Assembly: GCF_009831655.1 (NCBI RefSeq)
Contig: NZ_WRPA01000016.1
Coordinates: forward strand, 1-64,000
Reading direction: 5' to 3'
Source: Shewanella insulae
GTDB taxonomy: Bacteria; Pseudomonadota; Gammaproteobacteria; Enterobacterales; Shewanellaceae
DNA: 64,000 nucleotides
Shown here: one piece after another, positions 27,406-37,871 of the stretch
Position numbering within the stretch: the stretch's first letter is position 1
Layout: each line of letters starts with the position of its first letter
Notes under the pieces: model-generated
What the model saw: the letters and a program-made list of their open reading frames with translations, nothing else
The model's database searches: none
What the model was told of the DNA's origin: nothing
Made by a program: the position numbers and the translations under genes

Positions 27406-28485
27406 CTAAAACCCGAGATCCATCTGGGCCCCATGCTCTTCCCCATCGGCCCCAGCTCCCACGGCCTCACTCTCGAGTCCAACCGACACCCCGAGCAGGC
27501 GAATGCCTCTGCCGGCGCGGCGCTCCAGTGCCTGAGTGAGCAGGTCGTAAAACAGCTTCACCGATACCTCGTCGCTACGCTGCTCTATGGTGGTCTGCTT
27601 GAAATCGTCAAACTTAAGCTTAACCACCTGCTTATGAATGCGGCGCGACTTGGCGCTGCGACTGATACGCCCGGACAGCTCCTGGATAAGCTGGGGCATC
27701 ACCGCCTGGCACTGCTCATAGGTATAGATATCTTTGGCGAGCGTGGTCTCTACCCCAACCGATTTGCGCTCCCTGTGCGGGGAAATGCCGCGGGGGTCTA
27801 TCCCCTGCGCCCTGTCGTAAAGCACGCCACCAAACTTGCCGAAGCGATCCGCCAGACTCTGACGGCTGCAGGCCTGCACGTCGGCGCAGGTGTTGAGCCC
27901 CATGGCTTCGAGCTTAGCGGCCGTCACCTTGCCGACGCCGGGTATCTTAATCAGCGGCAGGGTCTTCACAAATTCGGGGATCATCTGTGGGGTGATCACA
28001 TACTGGCCATTAGGCTTGTTGAGATCCGAGGCGATCTTGGCCAGAAACTTCACCGGTGCGATACCGGCGGAGGCGGTGAGTCCGGTAGCCTCGAAGATCT
28101 CCCGACGAATCGCCTCGGCAATTAATGTGGCCGAACCCTGATGCCGGCTACAATCGCTGACATCCAGATAGGCTTCATCCAGCGACAACGGCTCGATTAA
28201 TTCGGTATAGCGGGCAAACACCTCACGGATCTGCGCCGATACCTCCTTGTAGACTGACATACGCCCGGGCACCAGAATGAGATCCGGGCAGAGCTTGAGG
28301 GCATAGGCGGAGGCCATGGCCGAGCGCACACCAAACTTGCGCGCCTCATAGTTACAGGTGCTGATGACGCCGCGGCGATCGCTGCGTCCACCCACGGCGA
28401 TAGGCTTGCCCCTAAGCTCGGGAAAATCACGCATCTCGACCGCCGCAAAGAAGCAGTCCATGTCTACATGAATAATCTTTTTCAC
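27406..28485 (-). CDS. dinB: DNA polymerase IV
   Basis: A 359-residue Y-family translesion polymerase. It starts with [17 protein letters not shown], where D8 in VDMD is the first metal-binding carboxylate; [13 protein letters not shown] carries the second pair. [20 protein letters not shown] is the fingers/palm segment, [12 protein letters not shown] the helix-hairpin-helix, and the little-finger domain completes the protein. The C-terminus lacks a clear beta-clamp motif and ends in an acidic tail. The GTG at 28485, seven bases after GGAGG, is the start; a longer reading from an ATG at 28518 would begin inside the LexA box. Confidence 0.93.
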   Translation of the reverse strand: MKKIIHVDMDCFFAAVEMRDFPELRGKPIAVGGRSDRRGVISTCNYEARKFGVRSAMASAYALKLCPDLILVPGRMSVYKEVSAQIREVFARYTELIEPLSLDEAYLDVSDCSRHQGSATLIAEAIRREIFEATGLTASAGIAPVKFLAKIASDLNKPNGQYVITPQMIPEFVKTLPLIKIPGVGKVTAAKLEAMGLNTCADVQACSRQSLADRFGKFGGVLYDRAQGIDPRGISPHRERKSVGVETTLAKDIYTYEQCQAVMPQLIQELSGRISRSAKSRRIHKQVVKLKFDDFKQTTIEQRSDEVSVKLFYDLLTQALERRAGRGIRLLGVSVGLESEAVGAGADGEEHGAQMDLGF

Positions 28486-28508
28486 CTTAATACCTCCATC
28501 GCCAAGAA

Positions 28509-28528
28509 TACTGTACATTTAAACAGTA
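28509..28528 (-). promoter_or_regulatory. LexA (SOS) box of dinB
   Basis: TACTGTACATTTAAACAGTA matches the gammaproteobacterial LexA consensus CTGT-N8-ACAG with symmetric TA flanks. It is centred about 33 bases upstream of the GTG start, so dinB should be damage-inducible. Confidence 0.9.
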
Positions 28529-28600
28529 TTCAATCACTTCCCGAGCGGTTGATAGCCTAAGCTCGAATAGCAGGCAATAAAGCATTGAATGACAGGCAGC

Positions 28601-28628
28601 AAAAAGCCACCTTGAGGTGGCTTTGTCT
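28601..28628 (-). terminator. Terminator of the bacterioferritin pair
   Basis: AAAGCCACC-TTGA-GGTGGCTTT (28603-28624) is a perfect nine-pair stem; on the minus strand TTT follows it, 47 bases past the second bacterioferritin stop. Confidence 0.85.
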
Positions 28629-28675
28629 CGATTTCATCTTTGATGACTAAGGTGAAGCGGCGCGCCTTGGGCCAC

Positions 28676-29143
28676 TTACATCTTAGACTGAAGGTAGTTC
28701 TGCAGACCTATCTTGTCGATGAGGCCTAGCTGTTTCTCTAGCCAGTACATATGGTCAGATTCGGTCTCTTCCAGTAACACCTCTAGCAGCTCACGGGAGA
28801 CGTAATCTTGTTTCTCCTCGCATAGGGCGATGGCTTCACGCAGGTTAGCCGCCACCTGATACTCATAGTTGAGGTCGTTCTGCAACATCTCCTGGGGATC
28901 TTTACCTATGTTCAGCGCCTCGCGACTGGCGACATCCGGCTTACCCTCGAGGAACAAGATGCGCTGAACCAGCTTCTTGGCGTGTTCGCGCTCGTCGTCA
29001 GACTCATGAGAGATACGCTCGTGCAGCTCGTCAAGGCCCCAATCTTCATACATCAAGCCGTGGACGAAATATTGATCCATCGCCGACAACTCACCGGTAA
29101 GCAGCTTGTTGAGGGTGTCGATCACTTCCTGATTGCCTTTCAT
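28676..29143 (-). CDS. bfr: Bacterioferritin subunit with intact diiron site
   Basis: A 155-residue four-helix iron-storage subunit. The ferroxidase ligands are present: Glu18, Glu51 and His54 (DDEREH), Glu94, and the late E-x-x-H pair (ESDH, residues 128-131). At position 52, where bacterioferritins have the haem-ligating Met, this subunit has Arg, so it probably cannot ligate haem itself. It lies 10 bases downstream of a second subunit with the opposite pattern. Likely function: iron oxidation in a mixed 24-mer (inference). Confidence 0.92.
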   Translation of the reverse strand: MKGNQEVIDTLNKLLTGELSAMDQYFVHGLMYEDWGLDELHERISHESDDEREHAKKLVQRILFLEGKPDVASREALNIGKDPQEMLQNDLNYEYQVAANLREAIALCEEKQDYVSRELLEVLLEETESDHMYWLEKQLGLIDKIGLQNYLQSKM

Positions 29144-29153
29144 GCTTCTCTCC

Positions 29154-29627
29154 CTATTCCGATTCTATCTGCGACTGCAGGTAATTTTGAATGCCCGTCA
29201 TCTTAATCAGATCTTGCTGCGCCTCGATCCAGTCCAGATACTCCTCCTCATCTTCGAGCAGGTCTTCGAGGATCTCGCGGCTCACATAATCTCGCTCTGT
29301 CTCACACAGGGCGATCACGCTGCGCAGTTCGACCAGCTGCTCTTCGAGCATGGTCTTGTCGCACTGCAACATCTCTTCCGGGTTCTCACCTATGCGCAGC
29401 TTCTCAAGCTGTTGCAGATTAGGCAGCCCTTCGAGAAACAGTACCCGCTCGATCAGCTTGTCGGCATGCTTCATATCTTTGATCGACTTCTTGTAGCACT
29501 TCTCATTGAGCTCTTCCAGACCCCAATTTTTGTACATGCGTGCGTGCAAAAAGTACTGGTTGATGGCCGTCAATTCGAAGGTCAGTATCTTGTTTAACTG
29601 ACGAATGACGTTCGGATGACCCTTCAT
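29154..29627 (-). CDS. bfr: Bacterioferritin subunit with haem ligand and degenerate diiron site
   Basis: A 157-residue bacterioferritin with Met52 in KDMKHAD, the inter-subunit haem ligand. The diiron site is altered: Glu51 is Asp, the position-94 Glu is lost, and the late ExxH is ExxY (EEEY, Tyr130). It is the first gene of the pair and has a strong AAGGAG site. The complementary set of lost residues suggests it supplies haem and electron transfer while its partner oxidises iron, as in known two-subunit bacterioferritins. Confidence 0.9.
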   Translation of the reverse strand: MKGHPNVIRQLNKILTFELTAINQYFLHARMYKNWGLEELNEKCYKKSIKDMKHADKLIERVLFLEGLPNLQQLEKLRIGENPEEMLQCDKTMLEEQLVELRSVIALCETERDYVSREILEDLLEDEEEYLDWIEAQQDLIKMTGIQNYLQSQIESE

Positions 29628-29646
29628 TTGATCTCCTTAGTAAGAT

Positions 29647-29660
29647 TTGATCTAAATCAA
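29647..29660 (-). promoter_or_regulatory. FNR/EtrA-type site upstream of the bacterioferritin genes
   Basis: TTGATCTAAATCAA is a perfect TTGAT-N4-ATCAA dyad, centred 26 bases before the first bfr ATG. So close to the gene it more likely represses or overlaps a promoter than activates (inference). Confidence 0.65.
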
Positions 29661-29725
29661 TATTTAAGCCTAGAGCAATTTTCACCCAATTACAAATAAA
29701 CATTAAGTTTCAATCAGTTATCAAA

Positions 29726-29744
29726 GAAAATCGTTCTCATTCGC
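29726..29744 (-). promoter_or_regulatory. Fur-box-like sequence upstream of the bacterioferritin genes
   Basis: GAAAATCGTTCTCATTCGC matches 12 of 19 positions of the classic GATAATGATAATCATTATC. It lies ~100 bases upstream of the first bfr gene. The interval 29628-29927 otherwise has no gene. Confidence 0.5.
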
Positions 29745-29876
29745 GCTTTGATTACCAAGGCGATTAAAGATAATAAATCCAGAGTGTTAAGACCGATAAT
29801 AAGCACAATGCGCTAAGGTAGAGATGAGACTAGGTGAAGGCGAGTCTAGGTGAATAGTGATGAAAAACAGGGGTAA

Positions 29877-29903
29877 CAAAAAAGGCCCCGAATGGGACCT
29901 TTA
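29877..29903 (-). terminator. Terminator of the nqr/apbE/nqrM region
   Basis: AAAGGCCCC-GAAT-GGGACCTTT (29881-29902, one mismatched pair) is followed on the minus strand by TTTTTT, 25 bases past the nqrM stop. Confidence 0.82.
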
Positions 29904-29927
29904 ATAATGACGCCTCACAGGCGTGGG

Positions 29928-30152
29928 CTAGATGATACGATCTTTGGCCAGCTTCTCGCGACGGGCCTCTTCTTCGGCCATCTTCGCCTTACGCTTATCG
30001 CATGGATCGTCACAATCACAGGCCTTCTCGATACCCAGGGCACCCAGACCACCGCAGCTGCCGGCAACCGCCTTCTGCTTCACCAGGTAGCCGATAGACA
30101 TAAGAACGAAAAACAGTAGTAATACCACAAAAGCCGCTAAAAAAGTGCTCAT
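29928..30152 (-). CDS. nqrM: Na+-NQR maturation protein NqrM
   Basis: A 74-residue membrane-anchored protein: one N-terminal transmembrane helix (TFLAAFVVLLLFFVLMSIGY) and a cysteine-rich motif CGGLGALGIEKACDC followed by DDPCD. NqrM delivers or assembles the iron centre between NqrD and NqrE during Na+-NQR maturation. The ATG at 30152 (MSTFLAAF) gives the family's usual size; an upstream start at 30203 would add 17 unrelated residues. It follows apbE, both downstream of nqrF, as in Vibrio. Confidence 0.9.
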   Translation of the reverse strand: MSTFLAAFVVLLLFFVLMSIGYLVKQKAVAGSCGGLGALGIEKACDCDDPCDKRKAKMAEEEARREKLAKDRII

Positions 30153-30320
30153 CACTGACTCCAGATACACATAAGTGGCTGTTTCGCTTATGTGTCTAAC
30201 CATTCGCTAACTAGTCGACTAGCTCGTTGGCAAGCTATTCAACCGACATGCAAGACTGCATTTAAGAGTGCGCCTAGCCACTATATTAAGCGGGCCGGCG
30301 CACCGATGGACGCTATTCTA

Positions 30321-31337
30321 TCACAAACCCACGTAGGGCTTAAAGGCATCGCTATAGTAGACCTTGAAACCTTGCGCTTGCTTCTCGATCAACATAATAG
30401 CCAGATGCTCACGCTCGGCCAGCGCCAGCGAGGCCTCTGTGCCCAGCACCATCATGGCGGTAGCGTAACCGTCGGCGATCATGCTTTCCTTGGCCAACAC
30501 GGTAACCGAGGCTAGCTTATGGTCGATCGGGTAGCCATTGCGCGGGTCGATAATATGAGTGAAGCGTTGTCCCTCTTCCTCATAGTAGTTGCGATAGTCG
30601 CCCGAGGTTGCCATGGCGATGTTTCTAAGCTCCAGCAACTGCTGCACCACGCGCTCATCCTCATCGGGCTGCTCTATGGCGATAACCCAAGGGCTGTCGT
30701 CGGCCTTGACGCCATATAGGCTGATCTCACCGCCTATCTCCACTAGGTAGCCTTTGGGCTGATACTTACTCAGCAGCTTAGCCACCTTATCTACTCCAAA
30801 GCCTTTGGCGATGGAAGAAAGGTCAACATACAGAGCCGAGTTAGTCTTGCTCAGCTTGAGGCCATCGACATTGAGATACTCGATACCCGTCTTGGCCTTG
30901 GTCTCGGCGATCAGCTCGGCGCTCGGCACGCGAGTCGGTCTCTTATCGGGACCGAAGCCCCAGAGGTTCACCAGCGGGCCTAGGGTGATGTCCAGAGCAC
31001 CATCTGTCTTACGGTAGAGATCGATACCCGTCTGAACAACCTTGGCCGTGTCCGGCGATACTACCAGGCTAGATTCGAGCGTCATCTGATTGAAGCGAGA
31101 CAGCTCTGAGTCTTTGCGGTAAGTAGACATCTGATCGTTTACCTGCTCCAGCGCGAGATCGATCTCCGCCTGCAGCAGCTGCTCGTCGGGCATCTGTTTG
31201 CCGCCGACAAATTTGATGTGATAGGTGGTGCCCATGGTCTGCCCAGACAGGGAGAGCATCTTCACTGGTTGGCTACAGGCCGAAATAAAAAAGGCTAGTC
31301 CCGCCAGGACTAACCCTTTGATAAAGGTCTTATACAT
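30321..31337 (-). CDS. apbE: FAD:protein FMN transferase
   Basis: A ~338-residue lipoprotein with lipobox FFISAC, placing it in the periplasm. It transfers FMN from FAD to threonines of NqrB and NqrC. Motifs: MGTTYHIK near the N-terminus, SSIAKGFGVDKVA, GGEISLYG and the C-terminal THIIDPRNGYP with metal ligands. It lies between nqrF and nqrM. The ATG at 31337 (MYKTFIKG) has AAGGA ~11 bases upstream; an ATG at 31346 is only two bases from the same motif. Confidence 0.92.
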   Translation of the reverse strand: MYKTFIKGLVLAGLAFFISACSQPVKMLSLSGQTMGTTYHIKFVGGKQMPDEQLLQAEIDLALEQVNDQMSTYRKDSELSRFNQMTLESSLVVSPDTAKVVQTGIDLYRKTDGALDITLGPLVNLWGFGPDKRPTRVPSAELIAETKAKTGIEYLNVDGLKLSKTNSALYVDLSSIAKGFGVDKVAKLLSKYQPKGYLVEIGGEISLYGVKADDSPWVIAIEQPDEDERVVQQLLELRNIAMATSGDYRNYYEEEGQRFTHIIDPRNGYPIDHKLASVTVLAKESMIADGYATAMMVLGTEASLALAEREHLAIMLIEKQAQGFKVYYSDAFKPYVGL

Positions 31338-31442
31338 ATTGACCATTGTCCTTAATGATAACCCGGTAACACGCTCCCTAAGGGCCTTTAGGCACCTTAG
31401 GAAGCACGATAATCACGGCAATAATATCACAAGAATGATTGC

Positions 31443-32690
31443 TTAGCCGCCGAAGTCATCCAGCAGGATGTTTTCATCTTCAACGCCAAGATCTTTAAGC
31501 ATGCCGATAACCGCCGCGTTCATCATTGGAGGTCCACACATGTAGAACTCACAATCTTCTGGCGCGTCGTGGTCACGTAGGTAGTTTTCATACAATACGT
31601 TGTGGATGAAGCCTGTGTAACCATCCCAGTTGTCTTCTGGTTGTGGATCAGACAGGGCCACGTGCCACTCGAAGTTATCATTCTCAGCCGCCAGGCCGTC
31701 GAAATCTTCAACGTAGAACATCTCACGCTTAGAACGTGCGCCGTACCAGAAGCTCATCTTACGCTTAGACTTAAGACGCTTGAGCTGATCGAAGATGTGT
31801 GAACGCATAGGTGCCATACCTGCACCACCGCCGACGAATACCATCTCGGCATCGGTATCTTTCGCGAAGAATTCACCGAATGGGCCAGAGATAGTCACCT
31901 TGTCACCCGCCTTCAGGCTCCAGATGTATGATGACATCTTACCGCATGGCAGTGACAGGTTACGTGGAGGCGGCGTCGCGATACGTACGTTCAGCATGAT
32001 GATACCTTCCTCTTCAGGATAGTTCGCCATTGAGTACGCACGGATTGTCTCTTCGTCAACCTTAGACTCTAGCTTGAAGAAGCCAAAGTGCTCCCAGTCA
32101 CCACGGTATTCTTCCGGTACGTCGAAATCGGCGTACTTAACATGGTGCGCAGGCGCCTCGATCTGAATATAACCACCGGCACGGAAAGGCACAGACTCGC
32201 CATCAGGGATCGCCAGCTTAAGCTCTTTAATGAAGGTTGCCTTGTTGTCGTTAGAGACAACAGTACATTCCCACTTCTTGATACCGAAGATCTCTTCTTC
32301 CAGCTCGATCTCCATATCTGACTTAACGTTGACCTGACAAGAGAGACGACAACCGTGACGGGCATCGCCCTTAGAGATATGGTCGAGTTCTGTTGGCAGA
32401 ATGTCACCGCCGCCAGACTTAACGATCACCTTACACTGGCCACAAGAACCACCGCCACCACAGGCAGACGATACGAAGATACCGTTATCAGCCAGTGCGC
32501 CCAGTAGTTTGCCACCCGCAGGTGTTTTGATTGCTTTATCCGCATCATCGTTGATGCCGATAGTAATATCGCCACTCGGAACCAGTTTTGATTTGGCGAA
32601 CAGAATCACCAACACCAATACCAGTACGATGGCTGTAAACATACTCACACCGAGGTATACATCGATTGGAGTAGATTCAATAATACCCAT
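31443..32690 (-). CDS. nqrF: Na+-translocating NADH:quinone reductase subunit F
   Basis: The 415-residue NADH-oxidising subunit. One N-terminal transmembrane helix (~14-32) is followed by a [2Fe-2S] ferredoxin domain (Cys77, Cys83, Cys86, Cys118), an FAD-binding domain (RAYSMANYP) and an NAD-binding domain ([20 protein letters not shown]). Electrons enter here from NADH and pass to the D/E iron centre. Last structural gene of the nqrABCDEF operon. Confidence 0.95.
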   Translation of the reverse strand: MGIIESTPIDVYLGVSMFTAIVLVLVLVILFAKSKLVPSGDITIGINDDADKAIKTPAGGKLLGALADNGIFVSSACGGGGSCGQCKVIVKSGGGDILPTELDHISKGDARHGCRLSCQVNVKSDMEIELEEEIFGIKKWECTVVSNDNKATFIKELKLAIPDGESVPFRAGGYIQIEAPAHHVKYADFDVPEEYRGDWEHFGFFKLESKVDEETIRAYSMANYPEEEGIIMLNVRIATPPPRNLSLPCGKMSSYIWSLKAGDKVTISGPFGEFFAKDTDAEMVFVGGGAGMAPMRSHIFDQLKRLKSKRKMSFWYGARSKREMFYVEDFDGLAAENDNFEWHVALSDPQPEDNWDGYTGFIHNVLYENYLRDHDAPEDCEFYMCGPPMMNAAVIGMLKDLGVEDENILLDDFGG

Positions 32691-32737
32691 TAACTTATCC
32701 TTTAAGGTTCAAAATCAGAAGTCGTTAGGGTGTCTCT

Positions 32738-33346
32738 TTAGAGAGACACACCAGAGAACGACATGAAACCTAGAGCCATCAAACCAGCAGTCACAAAGGT
32801 AATACCCAGACCACGCAGACCATTAGGAACATCAGCATATTTTAACTTCTCACGGATACCGGCCAGCAGCACAATTGCAAGCGCCCAACCGATACCAGAA
32901 CCTATGCCGAACACCAAACTTTCACTCAGGTTGTAGTCACGCTCAACCATGAAAGATACCGCACCAAAAATCGCGCAGTTTACCGTGATCAGCGGTAGGA
33001 AGATCCCCAGCGCGTTATATAGCGGTGGGAAATACTTATCTAATGTCATCTCAAGGATTTGAACCAGCGCCGCGATCACACCGATGAAGGTGATGAACTT
33101 AAGGAAGCTCAGGTCCGCATCAGGAACACCAGCCCAAGCCAAGGCGCCCGGAGCCAAAATACCCTGATAGATGATTTGGTTAACAGGTACTGAAATTGCC
33201 AGTACCACGATTACGGCAACACCTAAGCCCATGGCCGTGGTGACTTTCTTAGACACAGCCAAGAAGGTACACATACCAAGGAAGAAGGATAACGCCATGT
33301 TTTCAATGAAAACAGAACGGATTAATAGACTAATATAATGTTCCAT
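32738..33346 (-). CDS. nqrE: Na+-translocating NADH:quinone reductase subunit E
   Basis: A 202-residue six-helix membrane subunit, homologous to NqrD with inverted topology. The first helix region ([14 protein letters not shown]) and the later [10 protein letters not shown] carry the conserved Cys residues that, with those of NqrD, hold the intramembrane iron centre. Five bases follow the nqrD stop; ribosome binding site AAAGGATAAGCG. Confidence 0.95.
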   Translation of the reverse strand: MEHYISLLIRSVFIENMALSFFLGMCTFLAVSKKVTTAMGLGVAVIVVLAISVPVNQIIYQGILAPGALAWAGVPDADLSFLKFITFIGVIAALVQILEMTLDKYFPPLYNALGIFLPLITVNCAIFGAVSFMVERDYNLSESLVFGIGSGIGWALAIVLLAGIREKLKYADVPNGLRGLGITFVTAGLMALGFMSFSGVSL

Positions 33347-33351
33347 TACGC

Positions 33352-33984
33352 TTATCCTTTTGCTTCAACTTGCTCTGGCTTGATGGTACGGATAATCCAG
33401 ATTAACGCAGCAATCAGGAAGAACGCACTCGGTGGCAGCAGAAGCAGACCGTTTGGCTGATACCAACCACCGTCAGAGATCTTGCTTAGGATCTCGACAC
33501 CAAATAGCGAACCGTTACCAAACAATTCACGCACGAAGCCAACTGACAACAAGATGGCACCATAACCCAGACCGTTACCGATACCGTCCATGAAACTCAT
33601 CATAGGCGGAGTCTTCATGGCGTAGGCTTCGGCGCGGCCCATTACGATACAGTTGGTGATGATCAGACCCACGAATACCGACAGCTGCTTAGCCACGTCA
33701 TAGGCATAAGCTTGCAGTACCTGGTCAACCACGATCACCAGTGAAGCGATAATGGTCATCTGAACGATAATACGCACACTGCTAGGAATGTGGTTACGTA
33801 TCATAGAGATGAACAAGTTAGACAAGGCCGTTACGGCAGTCAGAGCGATGGTCATTACCAGCGCGGTTTCCATCTTACTGGTTACCGCCAGGGCACTACA
33901 TACACCCAGGATCTGCAACGCAATCGGGTTGTTACTAATGATAGGTCCAGTCAGAACCTGTTTAAGTTCTTTTGCATCAGCCAT
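33352..33984 (-). CDS. nqrD: Na+-translocating NADH:quinone reductase subunit D
   Basis: A 210-residue membrane subunit with six helices. The conserved [10 protein letters not shown] and [12 protein letters not shown] segments each contain a Cys used for the shared D/E iron centre. Its ATG overlaps the nqrC stop by one base (TAATG). Confidence 0.95.
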   Translation of the reverse strand: MADAKELKQVLTGPIISNNPIALQILGVCSALAVTSKMETALVMTIALTAVTALSNLFISMIRNHIPSSVRIIVQMTIIASLVIVVDQVLQAYAYDVAKQLSVFVGLIITNCIVMGRAEAYAMKTPPMMSFMDGIGNGLGYGAILLSVGFVRELFGNGSLFGVEILSKISDGGWYQPNGLLLLPPSAFFLIAALIWIIRTIKPEQVEAKG

Positions 33985-34778
33985 TAGCTCAGTCCTCCGT
34001 TGCGCGCCTTTTCAAGAAAACGTGCAAAACCTTCTTTACCCAACCAGAAATCCAGTGAATGCTGTACACCGTTACTGGTCAGTGTCGCACCCGATAGTGC
34101 GTCAACACCATGAACGCTCTCAGCAACGGCAGGGTTCTTAGTCACCTTGATAGCCAAGTTGCCTTGGTCGTCATAAAGCTTCTTACCTTGCCACTTGGCG
34201 ATCCACTTAGGATTCTGTACTTCACCACCCAGACCAGGCGTTTCACCTGAACCGGTAAAGTCGTAGTAAACCAAGCTGCGAACCGTGTTCAGGTCAGACT
34301 CAACGGCGAGGAAGGCATACATGGTTGACCAAAGGCCGTAACCTTTAACCGGAATGATCACTGTCTGCAGTGCACCGGCGTCATCGCGTACCAGATAAAC
34401 CACGCCCTTATTCGCCACACGCTTAACCGAAGCGATATCATTTTCAGGCTTGAAAGAGGTCTCAGGAGAACGAGCCGCTTTCTCGGTATCGAATGTGTCG
34501 GCATTGCCTTCGGCCCAGTCGCCAGACTTAAGGTCAACCAGCTTAGCTTCAACATACTTGTCGTAAGTCTCAAGAATCTGAGTCTTGCTGACTTCACCGG
34601 CGCGGGTATCTACCAGACCGGCGGCTTCAAGAATATACTTTTGCTTATCAAGCAATTTGTTTTCTTGTTGAGTTGGCTTAAGCAGTACGGCCGCAGTAGA
34701 CACGAATACCGAACAGATAAAACATAATCCAACAACAACAAACAGCGTTCTACCGAACGAATCTTTATTACTAGCCAC
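33984..34778 (-). CDS. nqrC: Na+-translocating NADH:quinone reductase subunit C
   Basis: A 264-residue subunit with one N-terminal transmembrane helix ([17 protein letters not shown]) and a periplasmic FMN domain; FMN is covalently attached to a Thr in SGATLTSNG. The start is the GTG at 34778 ([11 protein letters not shown], matching family starts), seven bases after GGAGG; it overlaps the end of nqrB by eight bases. A longer reading from 34847 adds 23 residues without family support. Confidence 0.93.
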   Translation of the reverse strand: MASNKDSFGRTLFVVVGLCFICSVFVSTAAVLLKPTQQENKLLDKQKYILEAAGLVDTRAGEVSKTQILETYDKYVEAKLVDLKSGDWAEGNADTFDTEKAARSPETSFKPENDIASVKRVANKGVVYLVRDDAGALQTVIIPVKGYGLWSTMYAFLAVESDLNTVRSLVYYDFTGSGETPGLGGEVQNPKWIAKWQGKKLYDDQGNLAIKVTKNPAVAESVHGVDALSGATLTSNGVQHSLDFWLGKEGFARFLEKARNGGLS

Positions 34779-35970
34779 GAGCAATCCTCCGCTTGATATT
34801 CGCTTGAACCACGAAGTGGTCGAATAGCGGCGCAAATAGGTTGGCAAACAGGATGGCCAACATCATACCTTCTGGGAAAGCAGGGTTAATGACACGGATG
34901 AATACGGCCATAGCACCAATCAAAATACCGTACGCCCACTTCGCTTGGTTGGTGAAAGACGCAGAAACTGGGTCAGTCGCCATGAACATCATACCGAAGG
35001 CAAAGCCCCCCAGTACCATGTGCCAGTACCAAGGCATCGCAAACATAGGGTTGGTATCGCTACCAATTGCGTTAAGCAGCAGTGAGACAGCAATCATACC
35101 GACCATCACACCACCAACGATGCGCCATGACGCGATACGGGTATAGATAATTACCAGACCACCTAGCAGAATCGCCAGAGTAGAAACTTCACCGACAGAA
35201 CCTGGGATGAAACCTAGGAAGGCGTCCCACCAAGCTTGGTTAAAGCCATATTCCAGTGTGCCCTGTGCCGCTTGGCTCAGCGCCGTCGCACCAGAGAAAC
35301 CGTCTGCAACCACCCAAGTGGTGTCGCCTGACATGTTTAGCGGGTAAGCGAAGAACAGGAAGGCACGACCGGCCAATGCTGGGTTAAGGAAGTTACGTCC
35401 GGTACCACCGAAGATCTCTTTCGCCACGACCACACCGAAGGTAATACCTAGTGCGACCATCCATAGCGGAATGGTTGCCGGTAGCGTCAGGGCAAACAAG
35501 ATAGAGGTAACGAAGAAGCCTTCGTTAACTTCATGGCCACGTACCGAGGCGAACAGGACTTCCCAGATACCACCCACGGCGAAGGTCACCGCGTAGATAG
35601 GCAGGAACCAACAGGCGCCATACCACATCAGGGCTGCAACACCCGAGTCAGCCGTCAGTTCGGTGCCGAACAGGCCAAACAGAGCCACTTGCCAGGTATC
35701 TGGCGTGGCAAAACCCGCCAGTAAGGCGTCTTGTGCCTGAAGACCCACGTTATACATACCCACGAACATCGCAGGGAATGCACAGGCCCAAACCGTAATC
35801 ATCATACGCTTCAGGTCTAAGTTATCACGCACATGGGTACGACCCTTGTTTACGTGACCTGGGGTATAAAATACCGTGTATGCCGCTTCGAACAGCGCAT
35901 ACCATTTCTCGTATTTCCCGCCCTTCTCAAACTGGGGTTCAATACTTTTGAAAAACTGTTTCAAGCCCAT
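34771..35970 (-). CDS. nqrB: Na+-translocating NADH:quinone reductase subunit B
   Basis: A 399-residue ten-helix membrane subunit that binds riboflavin and a covalent FMN (Thr in GFSGATALS) and forms the sodium path and quinone site. The N-terminal segment ([20 protein letters not shown]) is the family's usual start. Its ATG overlaps the nqrA stop by one base. Confidence 0.95.
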   Translation of the reverse strand: MGLKQFFKSIEPQFEKGGKYEKWYALFEAAYTVFYTPGHVNKGRTHVRDNLDLKRMMITVWACAFPAMFVGMYNVGLQAQDALLAGFATPDTWQVALFGLFGTELTADSGVAALMWYGACWFLPIYAVTFAVGGIWEVLFASVRGHEVNEGFFVTSILFALTLPATIPLWMVALGITFGVVVAKEIFGGTGRNFLNPALAGRAFLFFAYPLNMSGDTTWVVADGFSGATALSQAAQGTLEYGFNQAWWDAFLGFIPGSVGEVSTLAILLGGLVIIYTRIASWRIVGGVMVGMIAVSLLLNAIGSDTNPMFAMPWYWHMVLGGFAFGMMFMATDPVSASFTNQAKWAYGILIGAMAVFIRVINPAFPEGMMLAILFANLFAPLFDHFVVQANIKRRIARG

Positions 35971-37304
35971 TAGCCTTCCCTCACAATCGTATCTAGGCAG
36001 TCGCGTAGGTACGACGCGTAGTCATACTTACCAGGACATACGAAAGTACATAGTGCCAAATCTTCTTCGTCTAACTCTAACGCGCCTAAGGCAGCTGCGC
36101 CGTCGGTATCGCCTGATACCAGGTCACGCAATAGCATGGTAGGAAGAATGTCGAGAGGCATAACACGCTCATAGTTGCCGATAGGCACCATGGCACGATC
36201 TGAGCCCCCTGTGCTGGTCGTCATATTAAACAGACGAGACGGTGACAGGTGACCCAAGAAAGCACGCGTGATAGAGAACTTGTTCGCTCCAGGCATAGCC
36301 CAGCCGATAAACTCTTGCTCGCGACCTTCTTCAAGCAGAGAAACCTGATTAAAGAAACGTCCTAAGTAGGCGTGTGGGCCAGTTGCTGTCTTACCAGCAA
36401 GCACAGAACCTGCGATAACGCGTACATCGCCATCGGCGGCTTCACCGGCAGTAAGCTCGGCAATAGAGGCGCCACTGTGAGTACGAACGAGTCTAGGCTT
36501 AAGCGCCTTAGGACCCGCAATCGCTACCACGCGCTGCGTGTTTAACTCACCAGTTGTAAATAGTTGACCGATTGCGATCACATCTTGGTAGCCAACATGC
36601 CAAACGGTGCGCTTCGCCGATGCCGGCAGAACAAAATGGATATGAGTACCGGCAAGACCCGCAGGATGCGGACCGGCAAACTCTTCGACTTGTGCGTTGG
36701 CCGCAGGAATATCGGCTCCTGGCGCCTTACACAGGTACACCTTACCTTCTGTCAATCGTGCAAGGACTCTTAAGCCATTGGCAAAGTCTTCCTTGTGCTC
36801 GTTAATGATAACGGCAGGATCGGCAGCGAGCGGTTGGGTGTCGATAGCGGTCACAAAAATACCGGCAGGCGTTGAATCAACTGCTGGTGCTTTGCTGAAA
36901 GGACGCGTACGCAATGCAGGCCACATACCTGACTCGATCAGGTTGTCGCGTACAAGTTGCGGCTCTAAGGTGTCTAACGCTGCGGCATCGTACTTAGCGA
37001 AAGAAACGCTGTCGTCTCCCTCTACGTCGATGACGACAGACTGAAGAACACGCTGGGCGCCCCGGTTAATTTCTGAGATGGTGCCACTGGCTAAAGCAGT
37101 ATATTTAACGCCAGGATTCTTTTTGTCTTCAAAAATCACCTGACCCTTCTGCACTTTATCACCCACTTTGATCTTCATCGTGGGGCGCAGGCCAATATAC
37201 TCTTCACCCAAAGTAGCTACGTGTTTAATGGCTGGGCCATTATGGATAACTTGCTCTGGTCCACCTGTTATAGGCAGGTCCAATCCTTTCTTTATTGTAA
37301 TCAT
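35970..37304 (-). CDS. nqrA: Na+-translocating NADH:quinone reductase subunit A
   Basis: The 444-residue cytoplasmic subunit, first gene of the operon. It begins [18 protein letters not shown]; the ATG at 37304 is chosen because this is the family's start, while the reading from 37373 adds 23 unrelated residues. C-terminal segment [20 protein letters not shown] is typical. NqrA lies near the quinone site and stabilises the complex. Confidence 0.94.
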   Translation of the reverse strand: MITIKKGLDLPITGGPEQVIHNGPAIKHVATLGEEYIGLRPTMKIKVGDKVQKGQVIFEDKKNPGVKYTALASGTISEINRGAQRVLQSVVIDVEGDDSVSFAKYDAAALDTLEPQLVRDNLIESGMWPALRTRPFSKAPAVDSTPAGIFVTAIDTQPLAADPAVIINEHKEDFANGLRVLARLTEGKVYLCKAPGADIPAANAQVEEFAGPHPAGLAGTHIHFVLPASAKRTVWHVGYQDVIAIGQLFTTGELNTQRVVAIAGPKALKPRLVRTHSGASIAELTAGEAADGDVRVIAGSVLAGKTATGPHAYLGRFFNQVSLLEEGREQEFIGWAMPGANKFSITRAFLGHLSPSRLFNMTTSTGGSDRAMVPIGNYERVMPLDILPTMLLRDLVSGDTDGAAALGALELDEEDLALCTFVCPGKYDYASYLRDCLDTIVREG

Positions 37305-37871
37305 ATCCACAAGCACTACGTTTATGAAGGAAAGATAATGCGTCGCGTTCCTGCTAAATGAGATAGATTTCAAACATCAGCTATCGCATTGAGCTAGCGC
37401 AGATTTATTACAGAAATGCGATCGCAATCACGCTGGTCGGGCGCATTTTACCGTAAATAAATGCTTATCGCCATGAAAAATACGGGTGTTTTAAAAGGGA
37501 TGCGGGGATTTTTACAGTGAGGAATAGATCACAGTTAGAGAGATTTTTATGATTTAGGTAAACGGAAATTAATTTAGCCCCCTGTCCTAGCAGGGTTATA
37601 TGGAATTACGAAGTAAAATGGCTTCGCCCAGGGCATCTTTTTTTGCCCACTTTCACCGCATAAAAAACAGCCAAAAAACCGGACTGTTCGACTAAAGTTT
37701 AACCACACAATAAGCCAAATTCATCCGGAAGTCGGCGTTAACTTGAGCAATAACGCCGCTTGGCGCAGCGACCCCTAACCGCCTAAAAGAAGATACTAAG
37801 AGATAAAAAGCAGCCTAAGCTGCTTTTTATGACGTTTAGCCTTCCAAATGAAGTCAATGACCGAAATGGAA
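37305..37871. other. Intergenic region: nqr promoter and luxS terminator
   Basis: No gene seen in 567 bases. A minus-strand -10-like TAAAAT (37445-37450) about 140 bases upstream of nqrA is the best nqr promoter candidate, though no good -35 element is present. An octameric palindrome GCGATCGC occurs near 37417-37424, and GGGC-N10-GCCC near 37632. The luxS terminator is at 37805-37829. Confidence 0.4.
37805..37829 (-). terminator. Bidirectional-looking terminator after luxS
   Basis: AAAAAGCAGC-CTAA-GCTGCTTTTT is a perfect ten-pair stem, with A and T runs on both sides so that it can act in either direction; it lies about 45 bases past the luxS stop. Confidence 0.88.
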
